The notes under the pieces: model-generated
What the model was told of the DNA's origin: nothing
Seen by the model: the letters and a program-made list of their open reading frames with translations, nothing else
Databases searched by the model: none
Source: Candidatus Nomurabacteria bacterium
GTDB taxonomy: Bacteria > Patescibacteriota > Saccharimonadia > Saccharimonadales > Saccharimonadaceae
DNA length: 43,846 nucleotides
NCBI GenBank assembly: GCA_031261545.1
Contig: JAISJL010000033.1
Location: forward strand, 1-43,846
Reading direction: 5' to 3'
Shown: piece by piece, positions 6,183 to 13,791 of the stretch
Layout: each line of letters starts with the position of its first letter
Position numbering within the stretch: the first letter of the stretch is position 1
Program-made: the position numbers and the translations under genes

Positions 6183-6668
6183 TTATTTTTCCTCCTTAAT
6201 TATTTTTCCGTTTTTATACCACTCTAATGATAAAATTTCACCAGCCCTGTTTCCGACACCAACGGCAAAATATAGACCTAGCTTATACTGATATCCGTAA
6301 AAAGTTTGAGTCATTTCTTCCAGTTTCCAAATATCGTCTCTTTCTGGATGATTATTGGTTTCAAGCTCAATTATGACTAGATTATTGTCATCGATCCCTT
6401 GCTGATGAATGACAATGTCTGCTTCAATAAGTTTATTGCCGATCTTTTTAGACAGCATTCCGTGCCGATTGTAAAATGCATCAACAATGATATCTCCATT
6501 TTTATAATGCGATGACAAGAAAGTCGCTAATCCCGCAGTAAAATTGCGCTCTACTCTGCCACGAGACAATAACTCATTCTCGATAGCGACAAATTCTCGT
6601 ATTAGTTTTTCCAACTCATCCTTCGTCTGATTGAGTTCCGTGCTATCTAGTGCTATTGTTGTGTTCAT
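6183..6668 (-). CDS. PD-(D/E)XK-fold-like protein with altered catalytic motif
   Basis: 161 aa from the ATG at 6668 (GAAAGGA upstream). Residues 11-40 are likely helical and charged. VERNFTAGLATFLSSHY at 39-55 is followed by IEADIVIHQQG (D84) and NNLVIIELETNN (E101-L-E103). This arrangement (ERxxxxxLxxxL, then DxxVHxxG, then IEIK) is typical of uncharacterised restriction-endonuclease-fold proteins, but here the usual E-x-K is E-L-E, so the catalytic lysine is missing. It could be a non-cutting DNA-binding or sensor version. It is the first gene of the minus-strand cluster of small membrane proteins, and a strong palindrome lies upstream (6717-6746). Confidence 0.6.
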   Translation of the reverse strand: MNTTIALDSTELNQTKDELEKLIREFVAIENELLSRGRVERNFTAGLATFLSSHYKNGDIIVDAFYNRHGMLSKKIGNKLIEADIVIHQQGIDDNNLVIIELETNNHPERDDIWKLEEMTQTFYGYQYKLGLYFAVGVGNRAGEILSLEWYKNGKIIKEEK

Positions 6669-6693
6669 AAGTTGACTATCCTTTCGTTTTTCG

Positions 6694-6719
6694 CAATCCT
6701 TGTCAAGTAGCAAGGATTG
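6694..6719 (-). promoter_or_regulatory. hairpin in the leader of the island operon
   Basis: CAATCCTTG (6694-6702) and CAAGGATTG (6711-6719) form a perfect 9-bp stem with an 8-nt loop, between the palindrome and the ribosome-binding site of the nuclease-fold gene. There is no T-tract. It may be an attenuator or mRNA-stabilising stem. Confidence 0.6.
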
Positions 6720-6746
6720 TTAAATAGATTATAATCTATTTAACAA
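6717..6746. promoter_or_regulatory. 30-bp perfect palindrome, likely operator or promoter
   Basis: A perfect uninterrupted palindrome of 15+15 bp (TTGTTAAATAGATTA and its reverse complement) centred at 6731/6732, with TATAAT at its centre. It lies upstream of the minus-strand island operon and about 67 bp before the start of the divergent plus-strand gene. Its symmetry suggests binding of a dimeric regulator over a -10 element. Confidence 0.8.
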
Positions 6747-6798
6747 AGTATTTATCCGTAATTATAGTGTGAAGTTAAAAGGCCGTACCAAGATTTTG

Positions 6799-6807
6799 TG
6801 ATATAAT
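6799..6807 (+). promoter_or_regulatory. extended -10 promoter, leaderless start
   Basis: TGA-TATAAT (TATAAT at 6802-6807) followed by exactly 6 nt and the ATG at 6814, so the start codon coincides with the predicted transcription start. Confidence 0.75.
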
Positions 6808-6813
6808 GGTTGT

Positions 6814-7254
6814 ATGGAAAATGCTAAAAATATTATAAATGTAGTGAGTTATGTGGGGGCGTGGTTGTTGTTTGTGGGGCCGGTGATTCAGGCGCGGATG
6901 GAGTTGGCGGAGGAGGCGAGGCGCTTAAAAGAGGGATTTGATGCGTCGGAAAATAAGAAAAAGCGCGATGAGCTGATAAAAAGTATGCATGATCGTGGCA
7001 AAAAGCGAGAACAGCGTAGGCATACGCGGGCGGAGATGTTGTCGATTTTGTCGCCGGAGCAATTGGAGGTGTTGCGTAGGTTTGGGCGCAAGGCTTTGGC
7101 ATGGGAGTTTGTTGGGATTGGTGCCGCTTGTTTGGCGGTCAAGGAGACTTTTGAGCTGTGCGAAGGGTTTGAGATGGGGTTGGTCTGGTTTTTTGTGATT
7201 GTGGTTTTAACTTTTGCGGCTTGTTTGTATTTTGGGTTTAAGCGCAAGCGTTGA
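6814..7254 (+). CDS. membrane protein of unknown function, 146 aa
   Basis: Starts at the ATG that coincides with the predicted transcription start. One N-terminal hydrophobic segment (VVSYVGAWLLFVGPVI) is followed by a strongly charged helical stretch (residues ~28-75, alternating Lys/Arg and Glu, probable coiled coil), then two hydrophobic segments (ALAWEFVGIGAACLAV and GLVWFFVIVVLTFAACLYFGF) and a basic tail. No family recognised. It is the first gene with the G/T-rich coding strand typical of the rest of the chromosome, marking the right edge of the accessory island. A bidirectional terminator follows. Confidence 0.8.
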   Translation: MENAKNIINVVSYVGAWLLFVGPVIQARMELAEEARRLKEGFDASENKKKRDELIKSMHDRGKKREQRRHTRAEMLSILSPEQLEVLRRFGRKALAWEFVGIGAACLAVKETFELCEGFEMGLVWFFVIVVLTFAACLYFGFKRKR

Positions 7255-7259
7255 AAATA

Positions 7260-7297
7260 AAAATACCCCGAAGTTGGTTCTGGTTCGGAGTATTTTT
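7260..7297. terminator. bidirectional terminator between convergent genes
   Basis: AAAATACCCCGAA (7260-7272) and TTCGGAGTATTTT (7284-7296) pair over 13 positions with one mismatch. A-tract on the left and T-tract on the right allow function on both strands. Confidence 0.85.
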
Positions 7298-7304
7298 GAG
7301 GATT

Positions 7305-7790
7305 TTATTGCAGGTTTTGCAGAAAGTGCTTTTCACGCTTGGCGCGTTGGTAGTTGCCAGATGCGAGAAGCACGGTTGGAACGATGAAAAGCGGATTTTG
7401 GAGCGCTAGGCCTGATCCAGCCATCATCAGGACCTGCCCAATATATATTGGGTTATGCATAAATCTGTAGATAGATTTATGCACGATTTGGTCTTTGCTG
7501 ATGGCGGTGATGTGGGGACACCATCTGGCACCGAGCGCTAGGCGCGCCAAAAATATCATCAAGATACCGATGGCGAGTAGGGCTATGCCGGCGATGGGCA
7601 GAAGCGGGTGTTGGTGGGGGTAAGAGAGAAAGAAAAGCCCTAGAGCCAAGCCGCTCGCGATGATGTTGTGCTCCGAGAAGTTTTTGTTGATTATGGCCGG
7701 TTTTGGCTGATTTTTGTATTTCAGCGCGAAACCAGCATAAATTGCTGCAAAAACTACCCAAAAAGCCGCTACGATTATCTGATTGGTCAT
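7305..7790 (-). CDS. isoprenylcysteine/phospholipid methyltransferase-like membrane protein
   Basis: 161 aa with four to five hydrophobic segments. The C-terminal half has HKSIYRFMHNPIYIGQVLMM, the HNPxYxG block of the ICMT/PEMT family, which binds S-adenosylmethionine at the membrane face and methylates lipids or prenylated substrates. RWCPHI ahead of it may belong to the same site. The physiological substrate in bacteria is usually unknown. ATG at 7790 with an AGGAGGA Shine-Dalgarno sequence; a TGATATAAT -10 box lies about 60 nt upstream on the minus strand (7841-7849). It is monocistronic and convergent with the preceding gene. Confidence 0.8.
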   Translation of the reverse strand: MTNQIIVAAFWVVFAAIYAGFALKYKNQPKPAIINKNFSEHNIIASGLALGLFFLSYPHQHPLLPIAGIALLAIGILMIFLARLALGARWCPHITAISKDQIVHKSIYRFMHNPIYIGQVLMMAGSGLALQNPLFIVPTVLLASGNYQRAKREKHFLQNLQ

Positions 7791-7894
7791 TATTATTTAT
7801 CCTCCTAATTTGCAAGTAGTGTAATGTTATATTATATCACACTTTGGCTAAAATTGCAAGTTTTGGGCGAGATTTTGATATTTTGGGGTTTGTG

Positions 7895-7903
7895 TGGTAT
7901 GAT
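7895..7903 (+). promoter_or_regulatory. extended -10 promoter of trpS, leaderless start
   Basis: TGG-TATGAT (TATGAT 7898-7903), then GTAAGT and the ATG at 7910: six nucleotides, so the start codon is the predicted +1. Confidence 0.7.
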
Positions 7904-7909
7904 GTAAGT

Positions 7910-8953
7910 ATGAAAAAAGATACGATTTTGACAGGGGTGCGGGTGAGCGATGGGTTGACTTTGGGGAACTTTTTGGGTGCGTATGTGCCGATGGCGAATT
8001 TGGCGCGGAAATATGTGAAAACGTATCGGTTTAACGCGTTTATTCCGGATTTGCATTCGATTACGACGCCGGTGGATTATGGTGGTTTGCAGAAGAACGC
8101 GATGAACTCGATTAAATATTATTTGGCGGCGGGGTTTGACGATTTGCGAGATAACGAAAATGTTAGTTTTTATCGACAAAGTCGGCTGAGTGCGCATTCG
8201 GAATTGGCGTGGATTTTGGATTGTTTTGCGACGATGGGCGAGATTTCGCGGATGACGCAGTATAAGGAAAAATCTGACGGTCGGCAGGAAAGTGTGAGCG
8301 TGGGGTTGTTTAATTATCCGGTTTTGATGGCGGCGGATATTTTGCTGTATGATGCCAAATATGTGCCGGTGGGGGAAGACCAATTTCAGCACATTGAATT
8401 GGCGAGAGATTTGGGAATGCGGATGAACAAGAAGTTCGGCTCGGGAGATGACGAGTTGTTTGGCTTGCCAGAAAAGACTTCGGAACAGGTGAAGTTTATG
8501 GATTTGACGCAGGGTTTGCGAATTCGCAGCTTGACAGAGCCGGAGAAAAAGATGAGTAAATCGCACGAAAGTGCGAATAGCAAGATTTTGCTGGATGATG
8601 ATCCGGCGGCTGCGGCGAAGAAGATTATGTCGGCGACGACGGATAACGTGGGTGTGATTCAGTTTGATATGTTTAACCAGCCAGGGGTGTCGAACTTGTT
8701 GCAGATTTTGAGTTTGTTGTCTGGAGTCTCGCTTTCAGAAGTGGTTGGCGAGTGGAGCGGGAAGACATCTTATGGTGAATTAAAACGGGCGACGGCGACG
8801 GTGGTGGAGGCGTTTTTGATGGATTTTCAGGCTCGCGTGGCGGCGATTAGTGATGACGAAGTGACGCTACTTTTGGAAAAGGGCGAAGCGCGAATGCGAC
8901 CGCTGACGCAGGAAAAGATCGAGCGTGTGCAAAGGGCGGTGGGGTTGCGGTAG
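7910..8953 (+). CDS. trpS: tryptophanyl-tRNA synthetase
   Basis: 347 aa. The start at 7910 was chosen over an upstream in-frame ATG (7844) because the extended -10 box lies between them and the protein then begins MKKDTILTGVRVSDG, as expected for the family. Class I signature: TLGN at residues 17-20 in the HIGH position, and KMSKS at 214-218. TrpRS blocks NYPVLMAADILLYDA and VPVGEDQFQHIELARDL are clear. It charges tRNA-Trp with tryptophan in the cytoplasm. The usual PSGxxHLGN region is VSDGLTLGN, a modest variation in the HIGH loop. Convergent with pgi, 11 bp apart, with no obvious terminator. Confidence 0.95.
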   Translation: MKKDTILTGVRVSDGLTLGNFLGAYVPMANLARKYVKTYRFNAFIPDLHSITTPVDYGGLQKNAMNSIKYYLAAGFDDLRDNENVSFYRQSRLSAHSELAWILDCFATMGEISRMTQYKEKSDGRQESVSVGLFNYPVLMAADILLYDAKYVPVGEDQFQHIELARDLGMRMNKKFGSGDDELFGLPEKTSEQVKFMDLTQGLRIRSLTEPEKKMSKSHESANSKILLDDDPAAAAKKIMSATTDNVGVIQFDMFNQPGVSNLLQILSLLSGVSLSEVVGEWSGKTSYGELKRATATVVEAFLMDFQARVAAISDDEVTLLLEKGEARMRPLTQEKIERVQRAVGLR

Positions 8954-8964
8954 ATTCGGCGGGA

Positions 8965-10239
8965 TTATTTTTCGAGGATTTGGAACATTTTTTGTTTGTA
9001 GGCTTCGACGCCAGGTTGGTTGAAGGGGTTGACGCCGAGAGTGTAAGCGGAAATAGCGCAGGAAAACTCCATAAAATAATAGAAATAGCCGAGATTTTTC
9101 GCGTCGAGGTCTTGCAGAGTCAGGGTGAGATTTGGTGCGCCGCCCTCGGCGTGAGCTTCGGTTGTGGCTTTGAAAGCAGCACGTTGGATGTAGCTTAAAG
9201 TTTTGTTTTCGAGATAGTTGAGGTTGTCGAGGTTTTCTATGGATTTTTGGAGTGGGAGATTGGCTTCGTTTGGCAAATTAGTGAAGTTAATGAAGGTTTC
9301 GAAGAGGTTGCGGGTGCCTTGTTGGACGAATTGGCCGAGAGAGTGGAGGTCGGTGGAGAAAACCATGGAGGCGGGGAAGAGGCCTTTGTTGTCTTTGCCT
9401 TCGGATTCGCCGAAGAGTTGTTTCCACCATTCGGAAACTGAGTTCAGGCTTGGCTCAAAAGTGGCGAGGATTTCGATGGATTTATTGTTTTTCAGGAAGA
9501 GATTGCGGAGAGCGGCGTATTGCATGGCGGTGTTTTGGGTGAAATCGGGATTTTTCAAGTTTTCTTGGGCTTCTGTTGCGCCAGTTATGAGGTCTTTGAT
9601 GGTTTCCGGACCGCAAGCGAGGGCAATGGGCAGAAGTCCGACGGGGGTGAAGATGGAATAGCGGCCGCCGATGTTATCCGGGACGATGAAAGTTTGGTAG
9701 TTTTTCGCACGAGCGAGGTCGTGGAGGACGCCTTCTTCGCCATCAGTTATGGCGATGATGTGGTTGCTTGCGTCGGTTTCGTATTTTTCGGTGATTAGCT
9801 GCTCGAAAATGTGGAAAGCGAAGGCGGGTTCGAGGGTGGTGCCGGATTTGGAAATGACGACGCAGAAGAGATTTTCCGATTTTGCGGCTGCTTCGTAAGT
9901 TTTTGCGAGTTCTTTGTTGCTCATGTGGTTGCCGGCATAGAGGACTTTGACGCCTTCGGTTGCCCCGAGAGCGTCGATGGTTGACTTTGCGCCGAGATAC
10001 GAGCCGCCGATGCCAATGAAAAGGAGGGTTAGATTTGCGTTTTCGGTGCGGATTTTATCGGATAATTCGGAGATTTGGGCGAATTCGTCGGATTGCGAGA
10101 TTTTATTTGGTAAGTCGACCCAACCTGAAAAATCGCTGGTTTTGGTTATGACTTTTTGGAAACTTTCTTGGATTTTTGGCTGGATTGTTGCTAAATCGTC
10201 GTTTGTGAAACCTGTTTTTCTAAAATCTATATCTATCAT
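8965..10239 (-). CDS. pgi: glucose-6-phosphate isomerase
   Basis: 424 aa from the ATG at 10239. The frame extends 35 codons upstream, but that part crosses the promoter region and looks non-coding. The signature DNIGGRYSIFTPVGLLPIALA is seen, with IGGSYLGAKSTIDALG and VVISKSGTTLEPAFAF (sugar-phosphate binding) before it and EGGAPNLTLTL near the C-terminus. It interconverts glucose 6-phosphate and fructose 6-phosphate in glycolysis and gluconeogenesis. The length fits the compact bacterial class (~430-450 aa). With the class I aldolase at 30160 it marks an active upper glycolysis. A -10 box (TGT-TATAAT) ends 6 nt before the ATG, so the mRNA should be leaderless. Confidence 0.95.
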   Translation of the reverse strand: MIDIDFRKTGFTNDDLATIQPKIQESFQKVITKTSDFSGWVDLPNKISQSDEFAQISELSDKIRTENANLTLLFIGIGGSYLGAKSTIDALGATEGVKVLYAGNHMSNKELAKTYEAAAKSENLFCVVISKSGTTLEPAFAFHIFEQLITEKYETDASNHIIAITDGEEGVLHDLARAKNYQTFIVPDNIGGRYSIFTPVGLLPIALACGPETIKDLITGATEAQENLKNPDFTQNTAMQYAALRNLFLKNNKSIEILATFEPSLNSVSEWWKQLFGESEGKDNKGLFPASMVFSTDLHSLGQFVQQGTRNLFETFINFTNLPNEANLPLQKSIENLDNLNYLENKTLSYIQRAAFKATTEAHAEGGAPNLTLTLQDLDAKNLGYFYYFMEFSCAISAYTLGVNPFNQPGVEAYKQKMFQILEK

Positions 10240-10245
10240 AGAATT

Positions 10246-10267
10246 ATTATAACATATATGATATAAT
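10246..10267. promoter_or_regulatory. back-to-back leaderless promoters of pgi (-) and the ABC exporter (+)
   Basis: Minus: TGT-TATAAT with TATAAT at 10251-10246, 6 nt from the pgi ATG. Plus: TGA-TATAAT with TATAAT at 10262-10267, 6 nt from the exporter ATG. The two -10 boxes are 10 bp apart, so RNA polymerase cannot occupy both at once. Confidence 0.75.
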
Positions 10268-10273
10268 AATAAA

Positions 10274-12040
10274 ATGAGTAAGAAAGATGGAAAATTGACA
10301 AAACGGACGCTGTGGTATTTTGCAAAGGAGTTGGGGAAGCACAAGTTTGCGACAGTGGCGAGTTTGAGTTTGGTGGTGGTGATTGAGTTTGTGCAGGATA
10401 TTTTGATTGCGTTTTTGATTTCGCGAGTTTTGGATATTGTGACGAGCGGGGTGGGGACGGAAAATCTGATTTATTATGTTGTTATTGCGATTTCGGCAAC
10501 GGTGTTTTGTCAGCTGGTTTTGCGCAGGGTGCAGGTTTGGATATTGTGGAAATTGGAATTGCAATGTAAAAATGAGCTGGCGAAGAAATGCTTTGATGCG
10601 CTTTCGCATCAGTCGATGAGTTTTCATAATAACCAATTTTCGGGGTCTTTGGTTTCACAGACGAACAAGTTTGTGGGGGCGTTTGAGAACTTTTTTGATT
10701 TGTTGGCGTTTGATATTTTGCCGGCGATTACGGTGATTGTTTCGTCGGTGGCGTTCCTTTGGTTTGTGCTGCCGGGATATGCTTTGGGTGTTTTTGCGTG
10801 TTGCGTGCTGTTTTTCCTTGCGGCTACGATTTCAGCGAAGAAGACGCAGCCGGTGCGAGATGCGGAAAATGAGGCGGAAAATAAAGTGAGTGGGCAGTTA
10901 GCGGATAGCATTAGTAATATTTTGGCGGTGAAAAGTTATGGGCGGGAGAGATTGGAAAATGCGCGGTTCAGCGGATTTGCGAAATTGGTTTTTACAACGG
11001 GAATGCGGCACCTTAAGATTTCGACGATACGCGATATTGCTTTTTCGGTGATTTTCTTGGCGGTTGAGGCGGGGTTGATTACTTTTGTGGCGTTTGGATC
11101 GCAATGGTTTGGGATTACGATTGGGTCGCTGCTTTTGATTTGGAGTTATAGTTATTCGACGACGGGAATGCTGTGGAATATTAACCATATGATTCGTAAT
11201 ATTAACAATGTGTTTAGCAATTCGGTGGATATGACGAAGGTTTTGGATATGAAAAATGAGATTGTGGACGTGGCGGGTGCGAAAGATTTGGTTGTTTCGC
11301 GTGGCGAGGTTTCGTTTGATGGGATTGTGTTTCAACACGCGGAGCAAAAATCTCCGATTTTTGAGGATTTCAAGCTTGAAATCCGAGCGGGGGAGAAGAT
11401 TGGGTTGGTCGGGCGAAGCGGGAGTGGGAAGACGACTTTGACGAAGTTATTGTTGCGGTTTGCGGATGTTTCTGGCGGTGCGATTTTGATTGACGGACAA
11501 GATATTAGCAAAGTTCGGCAGGTGAGTTTGCGAGAAAATGTGGCGTATGTGCCGCAAGAGACGACGTTGTTTCATAGGTCAATTCGGGAGAATATTGCAT
11601 ATGGGAAAATGGAAGCGACGGATGAGGAAGTGATAAAGGCGGCAAAGTTGGCGAACGCGTGGGAGTTTATTGAAACGTTACCAGATGGATTGGACACGAA
11701 AGTTGGTGAGCGCGGCGTGAAACTGAGCGGCGGGCAAAGGCAGAGGATTGCGATTGCACGGGCGATACTCAAAAATGCGCCGATTTTGGTATTGGATGAG
11801 GCGACGGCTTCGCTGGATACGGAGAGCGAACGGATGATTCAGGAAGCATTGGATAATTTGATGAAAAATCGGACTTCGATTGTGATTGCGCACAGGTTGT
11901 CTACCGTGACGGAGATGGACAGGATTATTGTGTTGGATGAGGGAAAGATTGTTGAGAGTGGGTCGCATACCGAGCTTTTGGCTCGCGATGGTAAATATGC
12001 GTCGCTGTGGAGACAACAATCGGGCGGAGCAATTGAGTAG
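10274..12040 (+). CDS. ABC exporter, fused membrane and ATPase domains
   Basis: 588 aa. The N-terminal ~320 residues hold six hydrophobic segments (type IV exporter fold); the rest is the nucleotide-binding domain. Walker A GLVGRSGSGKTTLT (~376-389), Q-loop region YVPQETTLF, signature LSGGQRQRIAIARA (~483), Walker B ILVLDEATASLD (~504) and switch His in IVIAHRLSTV (~538) are all intact. It is a half-transporter that should act as a dimer in the cytoplasmic membrane, like MsbA and related lipid or drug exporters; the substrate cannot be told. It starts with a leaderless promoter shared back-to-back with pgi. Confidence 0.93.
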   Translation: MSKKDGKLTKRTLWYFAKELGKHKFATVASLSLVVVIEFVQDILIAFLISRVLDIVTSGVGTENLIYYVVIAISATVFCQLVLRRVQVWILWKLELQCKNELAKKCFDALSHQSMSFHNNQFSGSLVSQTNKFVGAFENFFDLLAFDILPAITVIVSSVAFLWFVLPGYALGVFACCVLFFLAATISAKKTQPVRDAENEAENKVSGQLADSISNILAVKSYGRERLENARFSGFAKLVFTTGMRHLKISTIRDIAFSVIFLAVEAGLITFVAFGSQWFGITIGSLLLIWSYSYSTTGMLWNINHMIRNINNVFSNSVDMTKVLDMKNEIVDVAGAKDLVVSRGEVSFDGIVFQHAEQKSPIFEDFKLEIRAGEKIGLVGRSGSGKTTLTKLLLRFADVSGGAILIDGQDISKVRQVSLRENVAYVPQETTLFHRSIRENIAYGKMEATDEEVIKAAKLANAWEFIETLPDGLDTKVGERGVKLSGGQRQRIAIARAILKNAPILVLDEATASLDTESERMIQEALDNLMKNRTSIVIAHRLSTVTEMDRIIVLDEGKIVESGSHTELLARDGKYASLWRQQSGGAIE

Positions 12041-12062
12041 ATTTTGATATTTTGATGTTATG

Positions 12063-12071
12063 TGATATAAT
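12063..12071 (+). promoter_or_regulatory. extended -10 promoter of rny
   Basis: TGA-TATAAT (TATAAT 12066-12071), about 45 nt before the ATG at 12117. Here the mRNA has a leader with a weak GGAGAA ribosome-binding site, unlike its leaderless neighbours. Confidence 0.65.
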
Positions 12072-12116
12072 ATAGGCAGAACAGGTGTTTAATGTTAATA
12101 ATGGAGAATATATTTT

Positions 12117-13634
12117 ATGACAATTTGGATAATTTTGGCTCTCGTTTTGGGGGCGGGTTCGGGTGTTGGTGCAACATTTTTTTACAATAAGAAAAAGGCG
12201 ACTGGGGGGCAAACGCAAGCTAATGAATTGGTGAAAAAAGCCAAAAATGAGGCGAGCGACATTGTTCTTGCGGCGAAAAATGAGGCGATTAAGATCAAGG
12301 ATGATAACAAAAAAGAAGAAGACGAGCGACGACGGGAGTGGAAGAAAAACGAGGACAGGTTGATTGAGCGTGAAGGCACGTTGGATAAAAAGTTGGAGCA
12401 GCTGGACACGCGAGCGGAGAAATTGCGCGCAGAGGAGAATAACTTGGATGGATTGAAAAATGAGATTAAAGACGTGCGAGTGCGAGCGATGGACAAATTG
12501 GAGAAAATTGCTGGGTTGTCGCGAGATGAGGCAAAGAGTAAACTGATGACGATGACGGAGCGAGAGATTAAGGAAGATTTATTGGGATTGGTCAAAAAGG
12601 AGCAGGAAGACTTGAAAGACAATGTGGATGATACGGCGCAGGCTCTGATTTTGACGGCGATGGAACGGATGGGCAGCGAAGTGGTGGCGGACAGGACGGT
12701 TTCGGGGGTGAAAATGCCAGAAGATGACAGCATTAAGGGGCGGATTATTGGAAAAGAGGGGCGGAATATCCAAACTTTGCAGAAGATGCTGGGGGTGGAT
12801 ATTATGGTGGACGAGACGCCGGGGATGATTGTGGTTTCGAGTTTTGACCCTGTGCGACGAGCGATTGCTGTGGAAACTTTGGCGATGTTGGTCAAAGATG
12901 GACGGATAAATCAGGCGTCGATTGAGGACGCGGTGGCGAAGGCGGAGAAAAAAATCAACAAAGAGATTTCGATCGCTGGTGATGACGCGGCGCGAGAAGT
13001 GGGCGTGGTGGGATTGCCGAGGGAATTGGTGAGATTACTGGGTGAGTTGAAATATAGGACTTCGTATGGACAAAATGTGTTGCTGCACTCGGTGGAGATG
13101 GCGCATATTGCGGGGATGATTGCGAGTGAGATTGGGGCGGACGTGCGGATTACGAAGACGGCGACGTTATTGCATGATATTGGAAAGGCGGTTTCGCATA
13201 AGGTTGAGGGGCGACATGCGGAGATTGGGGCGGAATTGGCGAAGAAATATAGCATGGATCCGAGGATTGTGTACGCCATGGAGGCGCATCATGAAGATGT
13301 GGAGCCGACAACGCCAGAGGCGGTGATTGTGAAAATTGTCGATGCGATTAGCGCGGCACGACCGGGTGCTCGAAACATTACGGCGGAGAACTTTGCCGAG
13401 AGGATGCGTGGGTTGGAAGACGCGGCGAAGTCGTTTGCTGGGGTCGAAAAGGCGTTTGCGATTCAAGCTGGGCGCGAGATTCGCGTGATGGTTGAACCAA
13501 AGGCGATCGACGATTTGTCGGCGTTGAAATTGGCACGAGATATTGCGAATAAGGTGGAATCAACAATGCAATATCCTGGGGTGATTAAGGTTAATGTTAT
13601 TCGTGAAACCAGAGCAATAGAATATGCGAAATAA
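12117..13634 (+). CDS. rny: ribonuclease Y
   Basis: 505 aa. N-terminal membrane anchor (TIWIILALVLGAGSGVGATFF), then a long charged coiled coil (~residues 25-150). A KH domain follows with GRIIGKEGRNIQTLQKMLGV (~204-225), then an HD domain with LLHSVEMAHIAGM (~322) and TLLHDIGKAVSHKVEGRHAEIG (~351 onward). RNase Y is the membrane-bound endoribonuclease that starts mRNA decay in many bacteria lacking RNase E; the HD residues bind the metal ions. All domains and the usual length (~520) are present. Monocistronic; the region after its stop holds a long branched inverted repeat. Confidence 0.96.
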   Translation: MTIWIILALVLGAGSGVGATFFYNKKKATGGQTQANELVKKAKNEASDIVLAAKNEAIKIKDDNKKEEDERRREWKKNEDRLIEREGTLDKKLEQLDTRAEKLRAEENNLDGLKNEIKDVRVRAMDKLEKIAGLSRDEAKSKLMTMTEREIKEDLLGLVKKEQEDLKDNVDDTAQALILTAMERMGSEVVADRTVSGVKMPEDDSIKGRIIGKEGRNIQTLQKMLGVDIMVDETPGMIVVSSFDPVRRAIAVETLAMLVKDGRINQASIEDAVAKAEKKINKEISIAGDDAAREVGVVGLPRELVRLLGELKYRTSYGQNVLLHSVEMAHIAGMIASEIGADVRITKTATLLHDIGKAVSHKVEGRHAEIGAELAKKYSMDPRIVYAMEAHHEDVEPTTPEAVIVKIVDAISAARPGARNITAENFAERMRGLEDAAKSFAGVEKAFAIQAGREIRVMVEPKAIDDLSALKLARDIANKVESTMQYPGVIKVNVIRETRAIEYAK

Positions 13635-13640
13635 ATAACT

Positions 13641-13782
13641 TTCACTTCTCAAAACTTAATTTTCCAAGGCACACTTTTTTGACAAATAATTTCCCAAATT
13701 ATTTGTCAAAGCGTTCGGCTCAAACAAAAACGTACAAGTTTTTGTTTGACAGGCCTTGAGAAAATTAGGTTTTGGGCGTGAA
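13641..13782. repeat. branched long inverted repeat (element E1) between convergent genes
   Basis: Outer arms 13641-13670 and 13753-13782 pair over ~28 bp, with mismatches mostly of G-T type. Inside are two hairpins: TTTGACAAATAATTT (13678-13692)/13696-13710, 15 bp with loop CCC; and a 12-bp stem 13720-13731/13738-13749. The whole can fold as a three-way junction. It fills the gap between rny and the next convergent gene. Its arms resemble those of element E2 (18093-18209). Confidence 0.8.
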
Positions 13783-13791
13783 GATCTATAT

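Noticed and set aside
7832-8566. 244-codon minus-strand open frame opposite trpS
   Set aside because: Shadow of trpS; the His/Arg/Pro-rich product has no recognisable motif.
9218-9661. 147-codon plus-strand open frame opposite pgi
   Set aside because: It lies inside the strongly conserved pgi sequence, with no start signals of its own.
10240-10344. 35-codon N-terminal extension of pgi
   Set aside because: It would begin inside the divergent exporter gene and span both -10 boxes; the hydrophobic, Phe/Leu-rich sequence is not part of the family.
13641-13782. Ordinary rho-independent terminator or CRISPR repeat
   Set aside because: The stems are far longer and nested, without a terminal T-tract after the outer stem; there are no regularly spaced direct repeats.
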